From Flavobacterium sharifuzzamanii (GTDB lineage: Bacteria > Bacteroidota > Bacteroidia > Flavobacteriales > Flavobacteriaceae), in contig NZ_QJGZ01000041.1 in the NCBI RefSeq assembly GCF_003254585.1, forward strand, positions 1 through 64,000: DNA of 64,000 nucleotides, in the 5' to 3' direction. A program made the translations under genes and the position numbers. Below the pieces are notes generated by a model. That model saw only the letters and a list, made by a program, of their open reading frames with translations. It did not search any database and was not told where the DNA came from. Positions 15,991-24,405 of the stretch are shown here, piece by piece; the stretch's first letter is position 1, and each line of letters opens with the position of its first letter.

Positions 15991-16072
15991 GGATAAAGAC
16001 AAAACATTAAATGGAGCTTTTATGGTTGATGATATTAAAATATTTGGAGAAAAGTAAGCGGTATTTTGCAAA
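15991..16072 (+). repeat. Right copy of the direct repeat: remnant of a DUF5689-gene 3' end
   Basis: 15995-16057 encodes in frame the same 20 C-terminal residues and stop as the DUF5689 gene, with one synonymous AAA-to-AAG change. No start or upstream body of the gene is present; the sequence before it belongs to the lipoprotein gene. It is either the stub of a lost paralogue or a duplicated insertion-site sequence. Confidence 0.85.
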
Positions 16073-16193
16073 AAGGAAATTAATGTACTGAATTTTAAAG
16101 TATTATTGAAAAGTTTGTAGTTTTTGTACTTCAAAGTGTTAAAATCTAATTGAATTTTGTACTTTGGTCATCCCAAATCAATACAAATACCAC

Positions 16194-17051
16194 ATGAAAA
16201 CCTACTTTATTGCCATCTTAATGATGGTGTTTCCTTTCTTGATGCACAGTCAAGACAACGTTAAACTAAAGCAGATTAACATTGTAAAAACAAATTACCA
16301 AAACTCTAAAGACGGCGAAATTGTTAACAAAACAATGGTTTTTAAAGAGGGTAAGCTCCAAACGATAACTACTTCAGATGTTGTGCAGCATTTCTATTAC
16401 AACAAAAATGGATTGCTGGATATGACTGTAAAAGATAAAGTGGGAAGCGACTGGAAAGAAGTAATAAACTATACGTACGATGCTGATAACAACATCACCA
16501 AATTTGTAAAAAAATATCAGGAAGGACCTAATTATATTACAAAAGTTGTTTCGTTTGTTTATGAAGGAGCAAGAGTAAAAGTAACAACAAAAAAGAGTAC
16601 CAATCATCAGAATTTAGTTGACGATATTGAATATCTTGTTGAAAACGGAATTATTGTAAGACGTACTTCTCGCGATAGAAACAAGACAATTATTGGAAAA
16701 TTAGAATATGTTTATGTAAACGATAACGTGTCAAGACACAAAGGATTGGTTGGAGACAAAATCTCAAAATCATTTACTTATGATGATAAAAAATCGGTTG
16801 ATCAGTTAATTGTTCAAAGTCTTTTTGGAGATAATTACAAAGTAATTGTACCAATGATTTCGTATCATGAAGAAGAATTTGAGTTTGAATCTATTTCTTA
16901 TAATAACGAAATGAATTTCAGCCCGTCATCAACAGCTTTAGTTGCGGTGAGCAGAAAATACAAATACAATAAATTAAATTACCCGATTTCTTGTTCTCAA
17001 ATAGAAGAAAACGGAATTGTGAAAACGGAAAAAACCTTTATTTACGAATAA
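16194..17051 (+). CDS. Exported protein of unknown function with YD-like beta repeats
   Basis: The 285-aa product uses the ATG at 16194, because MKTYFIAILMMVFPFLMHSQ is a clean signal peptide; a longer reading from 16164 would add ten residues ahead of it. The mature part has repeated beta strands with aromatic-asparagine turns (HFYYNKNGLLDMTVKD, INYTYDADNNITKFVKKYQ, FVYEGARVKVTT, EYVYVNDNVSRH, FTYDDKKSVDQL, RKYKYNKLNYPISCSQ). This resembles the YD/RHS-like strand repeats seen in many exported Bacteroidota proteins. No enzymatic motif is seen. It has its own terminator and lies just outside the right repeat of the LysM-DUF4280 module, so it is probably part of the resident chromosome. Confidence 0.7.
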   Translation: MKTYFIAILMMVFPFLMHSQDNVKLKQINIVKTNYQNSKDGEIVNKTMVFKEGKLQTITTSDVVQHFYYNKNGLLDMTVKDKVGSDWKEVINYTYDADNNITKFVKKYQEGPNYITKVVSFVYEGARVKVTTKKSTNHQNLVDDIEYLVENGIIVRRTSRDRNKTIIGKLEYVYVNDNVSRHKGLVGDKISKSFTYDDKKSVDQLIVQSLFGDNYKVIVPMISYHEEEFEFESISYNNEMNFSPSSTALVAVSRKYKYNKLNYPISCSQIEENGIVKTEKTFIYE

Positions 17052-17083
17052 AAGTTTTAAACTTAGACCATTTATTGACTAAG

Positions 17084-17126
17084 TGGAACCTTGTTGAGTT
17101 TATCTTGACGGGTTCCATTTTTTTTT
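17084..17126 (+). terminator. Terminator after the YD-like exported protein
   Basis: Arms tggaacc and ggttcca enclose a 20-base loop and are followed by ten T residues. Confidence 0.65.
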
Positions 17127-17171
17127 GGAGTGTATTCTTCCAAATATAAATGTAAAAACAAAATTGTATAA

Positions 17172-17201
17172 TTGATTGTAGCCGACAAATGATTAAATTT
17201 G
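17172..17201 (+). promoter_or_regulatory. Promoter of hflX
   Basis: TTG (17172-17174), 19 bases, TAAATTTG (17194-17201) is a full consensus match, 16 bases before the start codon. Confidence 0.7.
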
Positions 17202-17217
17202 CACCTTATTCAAGACT

Positions 17218-18450
17218 ATGTTAGAAAAAGAAGTTATAAATTTTGAGAGAACAGTAATTGTTGGTATTGTTACTCAGAATCAAAGTGAAGAAAAACTAAA
17301 TGAATATTTAGACGAATTGGAGTTTTTGACTTTTACCGCAGGAGGTGAAGTTATTAAACGCTTTTCGCAAAAAATGGAACGTCCTAATCCTAAGACTTTT
17401 GTTGGGACGGGGAAAATTGATGATATCAATCTTTTTGTAAAAGAAAACAAAATATCGACTGTAATTTTTGATGATGAATTAACGCCTTCGCAGCAGAAAA
17501 ACATTTCAAGAATTATTGACTGTAAAATTCTAGACAGAACAAACTTAATTCTGGATATTTTTGCGCAAAGAGCCGAAACTTCTTATGCAAGAACGCAGGT
17601 AGAGTTGGCACAATGCCAGTATTTATTGCCAAGACTTTCTGGTTTATGGACACACCTTGAGCGTCAAAAAGGAGGTATTGGTATGCGTGGACCTGGAGAA
17701 ACAGAGATTGAAACCGATAGACGTATTGTGCGTGACAGAATCTCGTTGTTGAAAGATAAAATCAAAACGATCGACAAGCAAATGAGCATTCAGCGAAGCA
17801 ATCGCGGTGCAATGGTTCGTGTGGCTTTGGTTGGATATACCAATGTAGGAAAATCAACTTTGATGAATGCAATTGGTAAAAGTGATGTTTTTGTGGAGAA
17901 TAAATTATTCGCAACTTTAGATACAACAGTTAGAAAAGTGGTGATAAAAAATCTTCCTTTCTTACTTTCTGATACAGTTGGATTTATTCGAAAACTGCCA
18001 ACGCAATTGGTCGATTCTTTTAAAAGTACTCTAGATGAGGTTCGTGAAGCCGATTTATTGCTTCATGTAGTAGATATTTCGCATCCTGATTTTGAAGATC
18101 ATATTGAATCTGTAAATAAGACTTTACAAGAAATAAAAAGCAACGATAAACCAACTATTATGGTTTTTAATAAAATCGATGCTTACAAACATCTTACGAT
18201 TGACGAAGATGATTTGATCACCGAAAGAACAAGAAAATACTGGACGCTTGACGAATGGAAGCAAACTTGGATGAGTAATGTAGGTCAGGATAAAGCGTTG
18301 TTTATTTCGGCGAGAAACAAAGAGAATTTCGAAGAATTCAGAGAGACAGTTTACGAAGCTGTTCGCCAAATTCATATAACACGTTTTCCGTATAATAATT
18401 TCTTGTATCCTGACTATAAGGATGCAGTTGAAAAAGATGAGGAAGAATAA
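17218..18450 (+). CDS. hflX: Ribosome-associated GTPase HflX
   Basis: A 410-aa GTPase that binds the 50S subunit and helps split or rescue stalled ribosomes. The N-terminal HflX domain spans residues ~1-185, with the glycine-rich GGIGMRGPGETEIETDRR segment near residue 155. The GTPase domain follows, with G1 GYTNVGKST, G3 DTVGFI and G4 NKID. Length and order are normal. It is a monocistronic gene between a consensus promoter and a hairpin terminator. Confidence 0.96.
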   Translation: MLEKEVINFERTVIVGIVTQNQSEEKLNEYLDELEFLTFTAGGEVIKRFSQKMERPNPKTFVGTGKIDDINLFVKENKISTVIFDDELTPSQQKNISRIIDCKILDRTNLILDIFAQRAETSYARTQVELAQCQYLLPRLSGLWTHLERQKGGIGMRGPGETEIETDRRIVRDRISLLKDKIKTIDKQMSIQRSNRGAMVRVALVGYTNVGKSTLMNAIGKSDVFVENKLFATLDTTVRKVVIKNLPFLLSDTVGFIRKLPTQLVDSFKSTLDEVREADLLLHVVDISHPDFEDHIESVNKTLQEIKSNDKPTIMVFNKIDAYKHLTIDEDDLITERTRKYWTLDEWKQTWMSNVGQDKALFISARNKENFEEFRETVYEAVRQIHITRFPYNNFLYPDYKDAVEKDEEE

Positions 18451-18456
18451 AATGAA

Positions 18457-18490
18457 GAAAAGCTTTTGATAAATTCAAAAGCTTTTTTGT
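18457..18490 (+). terminator. Terminator of hflX
   Basis: Arms agcttttga and tcaaaagct with a 5-base loop, preceded by As and followed by a T run. Confidence 0.75.
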
Positions 18491-18493
18491 TTT

Positions 18494-18552
18494 GCCACAG
18501 ATTAAAGGATTATTTAGATTAAAAAATCCTTTTAAATCTTTTAATCTGTGGC
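18494..18552. repeat. Single gccacagatta-type hairpin repeat
   Basis: The left arm gccacagattaaa starts at 18494 and the complementary right arm ends at 18552. It is the same family as the repeats at 3274-3435 and 49380-49518. Confidence 0.75.
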
Positions 18553-18592
18553 ATTAATAATTTTATATGCTGGAATCTAGTACGATGGATAA

Positions 18593-19543
18593 TTAAAACC
18601 CAAAATTAATTCCTAAACCAAATACTTCTCTTGTCTGGAAACCTTGAAAAGCATTATCGTCATAGATTGTTTGGAAAGAAAAGTTTGCTGATAGAAATTT
18701 ATTCACCTTCATGATAATGTTTAAAGAATAATTAATATCGACATTTTGCGGGTCTTCTAAATAATTTGAATATAGATTTAGAGTGTTTTCGGCAGTTACA
18801 TTGGTCATAATGGCCAATTTGTAATAGACAGAAGCATAGAATCCAAGTTCATAACGCATGCTTTTATTGGCGTCGACACCAAAATAATATCCATCAGGAT
18901 AAGGTAAACCTGTGGCAGGATCGATGGCTGTGGTGTAAGCTTTGTCTACAAATGTGAATTTTGAGGTTAGCGGCGCAAAATTTATTTTAAGATTCTCATC
19001 TTTAGACCAATAAATACCAGGACCGGTAGTTAGATAACCTGGAGACATGAATTTGGTGTTTTCAGTTCTGATTTCTTTTCCGTTTGGATCCTGTCCGTAA
19101 ATATATCCAGTTGTAAATTGTGTTCTAAAGTTTAAGAAATAAGAGTAGTACCATTCTCCGAATGCTCTTTTTCCGACGATGGAATTGAATTCAAAGCGGT
19201 CATCGGTTTTTTTCTCGAAATCGGCATTTTTAGTTTGAAGCAAACCATAGTAAGCGAGAACTTTATTATCCCAAGTTAAATCGTCTTTTTTGTAATTGAA
19301 GTCGTAATTGATTCCTAACGTTCCAGAAAAACTATCCTCACCTCCAGCAATCCAATTATTGAAACTAGATTGGTTTAATAAAAGGGATACGGTTCCTTTT
19401 GCCTTCCAACCGTCTTTTTCAATTGTATCATTGATTTTTTTGACAGCTTTTTCGGTGTTTTGTGCTAGTTCTTTTTCGGTGTTTTGGGCTTGTAAAAATG
19501 TGAAATTTACTAAAATGAAAAGTAATACGGTTATCTTTCTCAT
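18593..19543 (-). CDS. DUF3078 domain protein, exported
   Basis: A 316-aa predicted outer-membrane-associated protein. I chose the start at 19543 because MRKITVLLFILVNFTFLQAQ is a standard signal peptide. The mature part matches DUF3078: KGTVSLLLNQSSFNNWIAGGEDSFSGTLGINYDFNYKKDDLTWDNK near the start, then alternating strands typical of a small outer-membrane barrel, ending FGLGINFGF with a terminal Phe. It is the last gene after the SUF cluster, with its own probable transcription unit. Confidence 0.85.
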   Translation of the reverse strand: MRKITVLLFILVNFTFLQAQNTEKELAQNTEKAVKKINDTIEKDGWKAKGTVSLLLNQSSFNNWIAGGEDSFSGTLGINYDFNYKKDDLTWDNKVLAYYGLLQTKNADFEKKTDDRFEFNSIVGKRAFGEWYYSYFLNFRTQFTTGYIYGQDPNGKEIRTENTKFMSPGYLTTGPGIYWSKDENLKINFAPLTSKFTFVDKAYTTAIDPATGLPYPDGYYFGVDANKSMRYELGFYASVYYKLAIMTNVTAENTLNLYSNYLEDPQNVDINYSLNIIMKVNKFLSANFSFQTIYDDNAFQGFQTREVFGLGINFGF

Positions 19544-19621
19544 GGTTTTTAGTTTAGAGTGTATAATCAAATATACTAAAAACCAATGGAAAGTTAAGGT
19601 TTACAGCAGTGTTATTGCAGG

Positions 19622-20131
19622 TTATTTCTTAGATTCTTTGTATAGAGGCACTGCAGAACATGCTTCGCCGTACATAATACTGCGGGCAAATGGCTGTAAA
19701 TAATTTGTGGCCAAAATATACGCACGCATTGGCACTGGTTTTCTAGAACAGCCTTTTACAATGACTGGTTTGCCTTTGTAAACAGAGTAATCTATTTTGC
19801 TTAAAAGCTCTTCATAAAGGCTTGCATCAAGGTCTTCTATAGTTCCGTTCACAACCTTTTTTGCAAAAGGCGCCAGATGAACACCAACCAAAATTAATGC
19901 CCAAGCGGGAATTATAGCATCTGTACTACAGTATACAGCTACATATTGATCTTGATATTGCGACCAATCATGATTTTTAAGATGCTCTCTAAAGTCTTTT
20001 TCTTTCAATAAAAATCCTTCCAAAAGCCATTGCGAAATGTCAATCTGCACTCGCATTCCTTTTGGATAATAATCCTCAAGATCAAAAACTTCTAAAGCAC
20101 TATTGGCAACTTTATTGATGATTTCTTCCAT
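19622..20131 (-). CDS. DUF2480 family protein
   Basis: A 169-aa cytoplasmic protein of the DUF2480 family, known almost only from Bacteroidota and with no assigned activity. Recognisable segments are FDLEDYYPKGMRVQIDISQWL, the YVAVYCSTDAIIPAWALILV core and the PVIVKGCSRKPVPMRAYIL segment with a cysteine. It lies downstream of the SUF genes, separated from the sufT-like gene by an 84-base hairpin repeat. A role near Fe-S metabolism is suggested only by position. Confidence 0.85.
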   Translation of the reverse strand: MEEIINKVANSALEVFDLEDYYPKGMRVQIDISQWLLEGFLLKEKDFREHLKNHDWSQYQDQYVAVYCSTDAIIPAWALILVGVHLAPFAKKVVNGTIEDLDASLYEELLSKIDYSVYKGKPVIVKGCSRKPVPMRAYILATNYLQPFARSIMYGEACSAVPLYKESKK

Positions 20132-20135
20132 TCTT

Positions 20136-20210
20136 TAAGTCTTAAAGTCGAAGGTCGAAAGTCATAAAGTCTTTTTTGCTTTGGACTTTATGACTTTCAA
20201 CTTTTTGACT
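20136..20210. repeat. aaagtc/gactt intergenic hairpin
   Basis: Arms built of cgaaagtcataaagtc-type words (to 20170) and gactttatgactttcaac-type words (to 20210) are complementary. A sister element lies at 31069-31140, also within the SUF cluster. Confidence 0.65.
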
Positions 20211-20215
20211 ATTTT

Positions 20216-20539
20216 TTAAAGCATTCCTAATTCTAATTTAGCTTCTTCGCTCATTAAATCTTTGCTCCAAGGCGGATCGAAAGTAATTTCAACGTCAACA
20301 TCTTTAATATTTTCGATTGCTTTTACTTTTTCTTCTACTTCTCTTGGTAAGCTTTCTGCAACTGGGCAGTTTGGAGAGGTAAGTGTCATAAGAATTTTTA
20401 CTTCGTAATCTGTATTTACCATTACGTCGTAAATTAATCCTAATTCATAAATATCTACAGGAATCTCAGGATCGTAAATGCCTTTTAAAACTCTTACGAT
20501 TGATTCACCTAATTCGTTTGTGTCTATTTCTTGTTCCAT
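20216..20539 (-). CDS. sufT: SUF-associated MIP18/DUF59 family protein (SufT-like)
   Basis: A 107-aa cytoplasmic protein of the DUF59 (MIP18-like) family, which assists Fe-S cluster maturation or delivery. It shows YDPEIPVDIYELGLIYDV, the TLTSPNCPVAESLP motif with the single conserved cysteine, and a C-terminal ITFDPPWSKDLMSEEAK. It is smaller than the two-domain SufT of some bacteria and consists of just the DUF59 core. It follows sufE in the same orientation. Confidence 0.88.
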   Translation of the reverse strand: MEQEIDTNELGESIVRVLKGIYDPEIPVDIYELGLIYDVMVNTDYEVKILMTLTSPNCPVAESLPREVEEKVKAIENIKDVDVEITFDPPWSKDLMSEEAKLELGML

Positions 20540-20577
20540 TGTTTTTTGTTTTTGAACACTAAGTGTTTTTATTTTTT

Positions 20578-20696
20578 ACCATTAAGACATTAAGAAAATT
20601 AAGTTTTGCTTTGTGTCAAAACAGTAAACTTAATTTACTTTTGACTATTAAGGAAATTAAGCATGTCATCTTTATGGAACTTAATTTCTTAATGGT
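20578..20696. repeat. accattaag/cttaatggt intergenic hairpin
   Basis: The left arm (20578-20603, accattaagacattaag...) is complementary to the right arm (20680-20696, cttaatttcttaatggt). It fills the gap between sufE and the sufT-like gene. Because it sits inside an apparent operon, it may affect readthrough. Confidence 0.65.
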
Positions 20697-20707
20697 TTAA
20701 TTAAAAT

Positions 20708-21133
20708 TTAATTTTTGTTTTTAGCATCAAAAGCTAAAGCGTACATTTTGATGTTTTTTATCATCGAAACCAAACCGTTGGCACGAGTTGCAGATAAATG
20801 TTCTTTTAGACCAATTTCGTCTATAAAATCAGTATCGGCTTCTAGGATATCTTTTGCTTTTTGATTGGAGAAAGCGCGTATTAAAATAGCGATTATTCCT
20901 TTTGTTAAAATAGCATCACTGTCTGCTGTAAAAACAATTTTATCATCATTTTGTTCACCTTGCAACCAAACTTTTGATTGACAACCTTTGATTAAATTAT
21001 CGTCGGTTTTGTATTCTTCTTTGATTAACGGAAGACTTTTTCCTAGTTCGATGATGTACTCATAACGCTGCATCCAGTCGTCGAACATTGAAAATTCGTC
21101 TATTATTTCGTCTTGTATTTCTTTTATTGTCAT
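20708..21133 (-). CDS. sufE: Cysteine desulfuration protein SufE
   Basis: A 141-aa sulfur acceptor that takes persulfide from SufS and passes it to the SufBCD scaffold. Catalytic Cys51 lies in LIKGCQSKVWL, and the family segment FSMFDDWMQRYEYIIELGKSLP is near the N-terminus. Length is normal. It lies two genes after sufS on the same strand, with 2 bases to the preceding lipoprotein gene. Confidence 0.95.
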   Translation of the reverse strand: MTIKEIQDEIIDEFSMFDDWMQRYEYIIELGKSLPLIKEEYKTDDNLIKGCQSKVWLQGEQNDDKIVFTADSDAILTKGIIAILIRAFSNQKAKDILEADTDFIDEIGLKEHLSATRANGLVSMIKNIKMYALAFDAKNKN

Positions 21134-21135
21134 AA

Positions 21136-21561
21136 TTATTCTTTAGAAAAATCAACTAATAAATTTACTAGTTTCTCGATTTCTTTTGGTGGGAAACCAT
21201 TGTCGAAACCTGGTGTTTCGTATGTTTTTCCGTCTTTAGTTATTTTTAAATTTCCTATTGCAGCACCATCATAAGTACGTTTGTCTGTTGGAGCTTTTAA
21301 GGAAGAAAGACTTTCTAAATTTACCTTTGAATAGGCTGAAACAATCTCGTTCCATTTCGCATCATTGATCTTACTTTTAACAGCTTCGGCGTTACGTTCT
21401 TTAACCACAGAAACCGATTTATTTTGCACTACAATACTCTTGTAATAACCTCTCGACATTGCAGAATATTCAATTTGTGTAGATTTCATGTCTGCTTTTT
21501 TTTGACTGCAGCATCCCGTAGCAATAAAAAGTGTCAGGAGCAATAATGATACTATTCGCAT
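21136..21561 (-). CDS. Small lipoprotein inside the SUF cluster
   Basis: A 141-aa predicted lipoprotein; the signal peptide ends near Cys17-Cys18 (FIATGCCSQKKA). The mature domain has the pattern IEYSAMSRGYYKSIVVQNKSVSVVK...DAKWNEIVSAYSKVNLESLSSLKAPTDKRTYDGAAIGNLKIT, which I do not recognise as a named family. It lies 12 bases after sufS and 2 bases before sufE, so it must be co-transcribed with them. An envelope protein between the two sulfur-transfer partners is unexpected and its role is unknown. Confidence 0.75.
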   Translation of the reverse strand: MRIVSLLLLTLFIATGCCSQKKADMKSTQIEYSAMSRGYYKSIVVQNKSVSVVKERNAEAVKSKINDAKWNEIVSAYSKVNLESLSSLKAPTDKRTYDGAAIGNLKITKDGKTYETPGFDNGFPPKEIEKLVNLLVDFSKE

Positions 21562-21573
21562 ATAATTTATTTT

Positions 21574-22788
21574 TTAGCTTAACATAGTTTGCGCTTTCTT
21601 AACTGCATCAACCATTTGATCGATTTCTTCTTTTGTATTATAGAAAGAAAAAGAAGCACGAATTGTTCCTGGAATACAGAAGAAGTTCATAATTGGCTGT
21701 GCACAATGATGTCCTGTTCTAACAGCAATTCCTAATTTATCTATAATAGAACCAACATCATACGGGTGAATTCCATCAATATTAAACGAAATAACAGATG
21801 CCTTATTTTTAGTGTTTCCATAAATTCGGATACCTTCAATTTCGTTAAGACGTTTTGTAGCGTGTTCTAACAATTCATTTTCATATTCATGAATTTTATC
21901 AAAACCGATCTCGTTTAAATAATCGATGGCAGTTCCTAAAACAATTCCGCCAGCGATATTTGGAGTTCCGGCTTCAAATTTATGAGGCAGATCTGCGTAA
22001 GTTGTTTTTTCGAAAGTAACTTCTTTAATCATTTCGCCACCGCCTTGATATGGAGGGAGTTTGTTTAGCCAAGCTTCCTTTCCATAAAGAATTCCAGTTC
22101 CCGTTGGACCGCACATTTTATGCCCTGAAAAAGCATAAAAATCGCAATCTAATTCCTGAACATCTGGTTTTAAATGCGGAACAGCTTGCGCGCCATCAAT
22201 TAAAACTGCAGCGTCAACCGAATGCGCTTTGTCAATAATATATTTGATTGGATTGATTACACCCAATGCGTTTGAAATATGATTTACAGTAACGATTTTC
22301 GTTTTATCCGAAAGCAATTTGTCAAATTCGGCAATGATTAATTCTCCATTATCATCGATTGGAATAACTTTTAAAACAGCACCTGTTTTTTCGCATAACA
22401 TCTGCCAAGGCACAATGTTACTGTGATGTTCCAAAGAAGAAACAACTACTTCGTCTCCCGGTTTTAAAATCGAAGCAAAACCGTTTGCAACTAAGTTAAT
22501 TCCGTGAGTTGTTCCAGAAGTAAAAAGAACTTCGTGCGCATGTTTTGCGTTGATGTGATCTTTAACTTTTCCGCGAGAAATCTCGTAAGCGTCAGTTGCT
22601 AACTGGCTCAAAGTGTGAACGCCACGGTGAATGTTGGCATTGATTTCGTTATAATATTTTACTTCAGCATCAATAACAACTTGTGGTTTTTGCGAAGTAG
22701 CTCCGTTATCGAAATATACTAATGGCTTTCCGTTTACAGTTTGCGAAAGTATCGGGAAATCAGCTCTTATTTTTTGAATATCTAGCAT
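21574..22788 (-). CDS. sufS: Cysteine desulfurase SufS
   Basis: A 404-aa PLP enzyme that removes sulfur from cysteine for Fe-S cluster assembly. The PLP lysine is in SGHKMCGPTGTGILYG. The persulfide cysteine is in RTGHHCAQP near the C-terminus, the short-loop form of class II (SufS) desulfurases. The N-terminal FPILSQTVNGKPLVYFDNGATSQKP is typical. It is cut off from sufD by about 4 kb of plus-strand genes and seems to have its own promoter (-7 box at 22814-22821). Confidence 0.96.
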   Translation of the reverse strand: MLDIQKIRADFPILSQTVNGKPLVYFDNGATSQKPQVVIDAEVKYYNEINANIHRGVHTLSQLATDAYEISRGKVKDHINAKHAHEVLFTSGTTHGINLVANGFASILKPGDEVVVSSLEHHSNIVPWQMLCEKTGAVLKVIPIDDNGELIIAEFDKLLSDKTKIVTVNHISNALGVINPIKYIIDKAHSVDAAVLIDGAQAVPHLKPDVQELDCDFYAFSGHKMCGPTGTGILYGKEAWLNKLPPYQGGGEMIKEVTFEKTTYADLPHKFEAGTPNIAGGIVLGTAIDYLNEIGFDKIHEYENELLEHATKRLNEIEGIRIYGNTKNKASVISFNIDGIHPYDVGSIIDKLGIAVRTGHHCAQPIMNFFCIPGTIRASFSFYNTKEEIDQMVDAVKKAQTMLS

Positions 22789-22813
22789 GTCTTATTTAGA
22801 AAAAATCTATTTA

Positions 22814-22821
22814 CAAAAGTA
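22814..22821 (-). promoter_or_regulatory. Candidate -7 box for sufS
   Basis: TACTTTTG on the minus strand, 25 bases before the sufS start, fits TAnnTTTG. No clean TTG was seen at the usual distance. A separate promoter is needed here because the genes upstream run the other way. Confidence 0.45.
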
Positions 22822-23008
22822 CTAAAACTAAATTTGTTTATACATTAATTCTATAATTTCCTTTTATGGCGCCATTGCTACAAGGTGCAAATGCTGATTC
22901 CATAAAAAATCATTCTATTTTCTGAATTATCTGAATCAGATTTGTAATTTGACTTCTAAAATCGTGAACATAAATTATTTATATTGCATTAAAAATATCT
23001 AACACATC

Positions 23009-24358
23009 ATGAAAAAATTTCTCAAAGTACTTTTACTTGTAGTGGTTCTTGCTTTTTTGTATTTCGGATTTACAACTTATCCGAAACTTGATTTGATTTC
23101 TGGTTTTTCGGCCAAAAGTGTCGCATCTGGACATTTTATGGATCATCGATCATTGGATTTAATTCAAAAAACCGATAATGATATTCATTTATTAGATCTT
23201 GCGACAAACACAATTAATGACGCCGGAAAATTTGCAACGTCAGCAGTTTATGGTTTGAAAGAAAGGAAAGCGATTTACAGAGACGGTTTAGGCGCTTTAC
23301 TAATTAATGATGATTATGATGTTTCGAAACCATACTTGCTCCCAAAAAGAACAAAATTGGTTAACAATCTTCCTTTTCCGTACGGAAATAACGAACCAAA
23401 AGATACCGCTTTCGCGAATGTGGATTACGCAAAATTAAAAAAAGCAATCAATGATTCATTCGATAAAAATGGTGGAAAAGCAAAACGTACGCGTGCCGTT
23501 GTTGTTTTGTACAAAGACAAATTAATTGGCGAAAAATACGATACAGGCTTTAATAAAGACAGTAAAATTTTGGGTTGGTCGATGACAAAAAGTATTACAA
23601 GTTCGGCTTTTGGAGTTCTGGCAAAACAAGGAAAAATTGATATTTATAAACCAGCACCAATCAAAGAATGGCAAAATGATGAACGTAAAAATATTACCAT
23701 AAACGATTTGCTTCACATGAATTCTGGTTTAGAATGGGAAGAAAATTATAGTACGATTTGCGATGCCACACAAATGCTTTTCCAATCTGAAGATATGGGA
23801 AAAGTGCAAATGGACAAACCAGCGAAATATAAACCAAATACACATTGGTATTATTCGTCAGGAACAACCAATTTATTGTCTAGAATTTTAAGAAACCAAT
23901 TTAAAACACAGCAAGAATATCTTGATTTTTGGTACAGCGCGGTAATCGACAAAATTGGAATGAATTCAATGATTGTTGAACAAGATATGTCTGGAACTTT
24001 CGTAGGTTCTTCTTACGGATGGGCAACGCCACGCGATTGGTCAAAATTCGGATTATTGTACCTTCATAAAGGAAACTGGAACGGCGAACAAATTCTGGAT
24101 GAAAGTTGGGTGAAATACACGGCAACACCAACAAATACTTCGGAAGGAAAATATGGAGCACAATTCTGGCTAAACGCTGGCGGGAAATTTCCAGATGTTC
24201 CGCGTGATATGTTTTATTGCAGTGGTTATCAAGGACAAATGGTAGCGATTATTCCGTCTAAAGATATGGTAATCGTAAGAATGGGAGTAAGAGAAGAAGA
24301 ACCTGGATTTGATTTTAATGGGTTTTTGAGGGGGATTATTGAGAGTGTGAAGAAATAA
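23009..24358 (+). CDS. Serine hydrolase of the beta-lactamase (class C/PBP4*) family
   Basis: A 449-aa exported or membrane-anchored serine hydrolase. One hydrophobic segment at residues 4-22 (FLKVLLLVVVLAFLYFGFTTY) is a signal anchor. The catalytic SxxK is SMTK near residue 193, the second motif is YSSG near residue 280, and the third region is CSGYQGQMVAI near residue 410. Hydrolases of this type act on peptides, esters or cell-wall-like substrates; real beta-lactamase activity is unlikely. It is the first of four plus-strand genes splitting the SUF cluster. No terminator was seen before the next gene, 47 bases on. Confidence 0.85.
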   Translation: MKKFLKVLLLVVVLAFLYFGFTTYPKLDLISGFSAKSVASGHFMDHRSLDLIQKTDNDIHLLDLATNTINDAGKFATSAVYGLKERKAIYRDGLGALLINDDYDVSKPYLLPKRTKLVNNLPFPYGNNEPKDTAFANVDYAKLKKAINDSFDKNGGKAKRTRAVVVLYKDKLIGEKYDTGFNKDSKILGWSMTKSITSSAFGVLAKQGKIDIYKPAPIKEWQNDERKNITINDLLHMNSGLEWEENYSTICDATQMLFQSEDMGKVQMDKPAKYKPNTHWYYSSGTTNLLSRILRNQFKTQQEYLDFWYSAVIDKIGMNSMIVEQDMSGTFVGSSYGWATPRDWSKFGLLYLHKGNWNGEQILDESWVKYTATPTNTSEGKYGAQFWLNAGGKFPDVPRDMFYCSGYQGQMVAIIPSKDMVIVRMGVREEEPGFDFNGFLRGIIESVKK

Positions 24359-24405
24359 TTTGTAGTACATTTCATTCTTTTTTGTATCTTGCTAAGAAAA
24401 TATTA

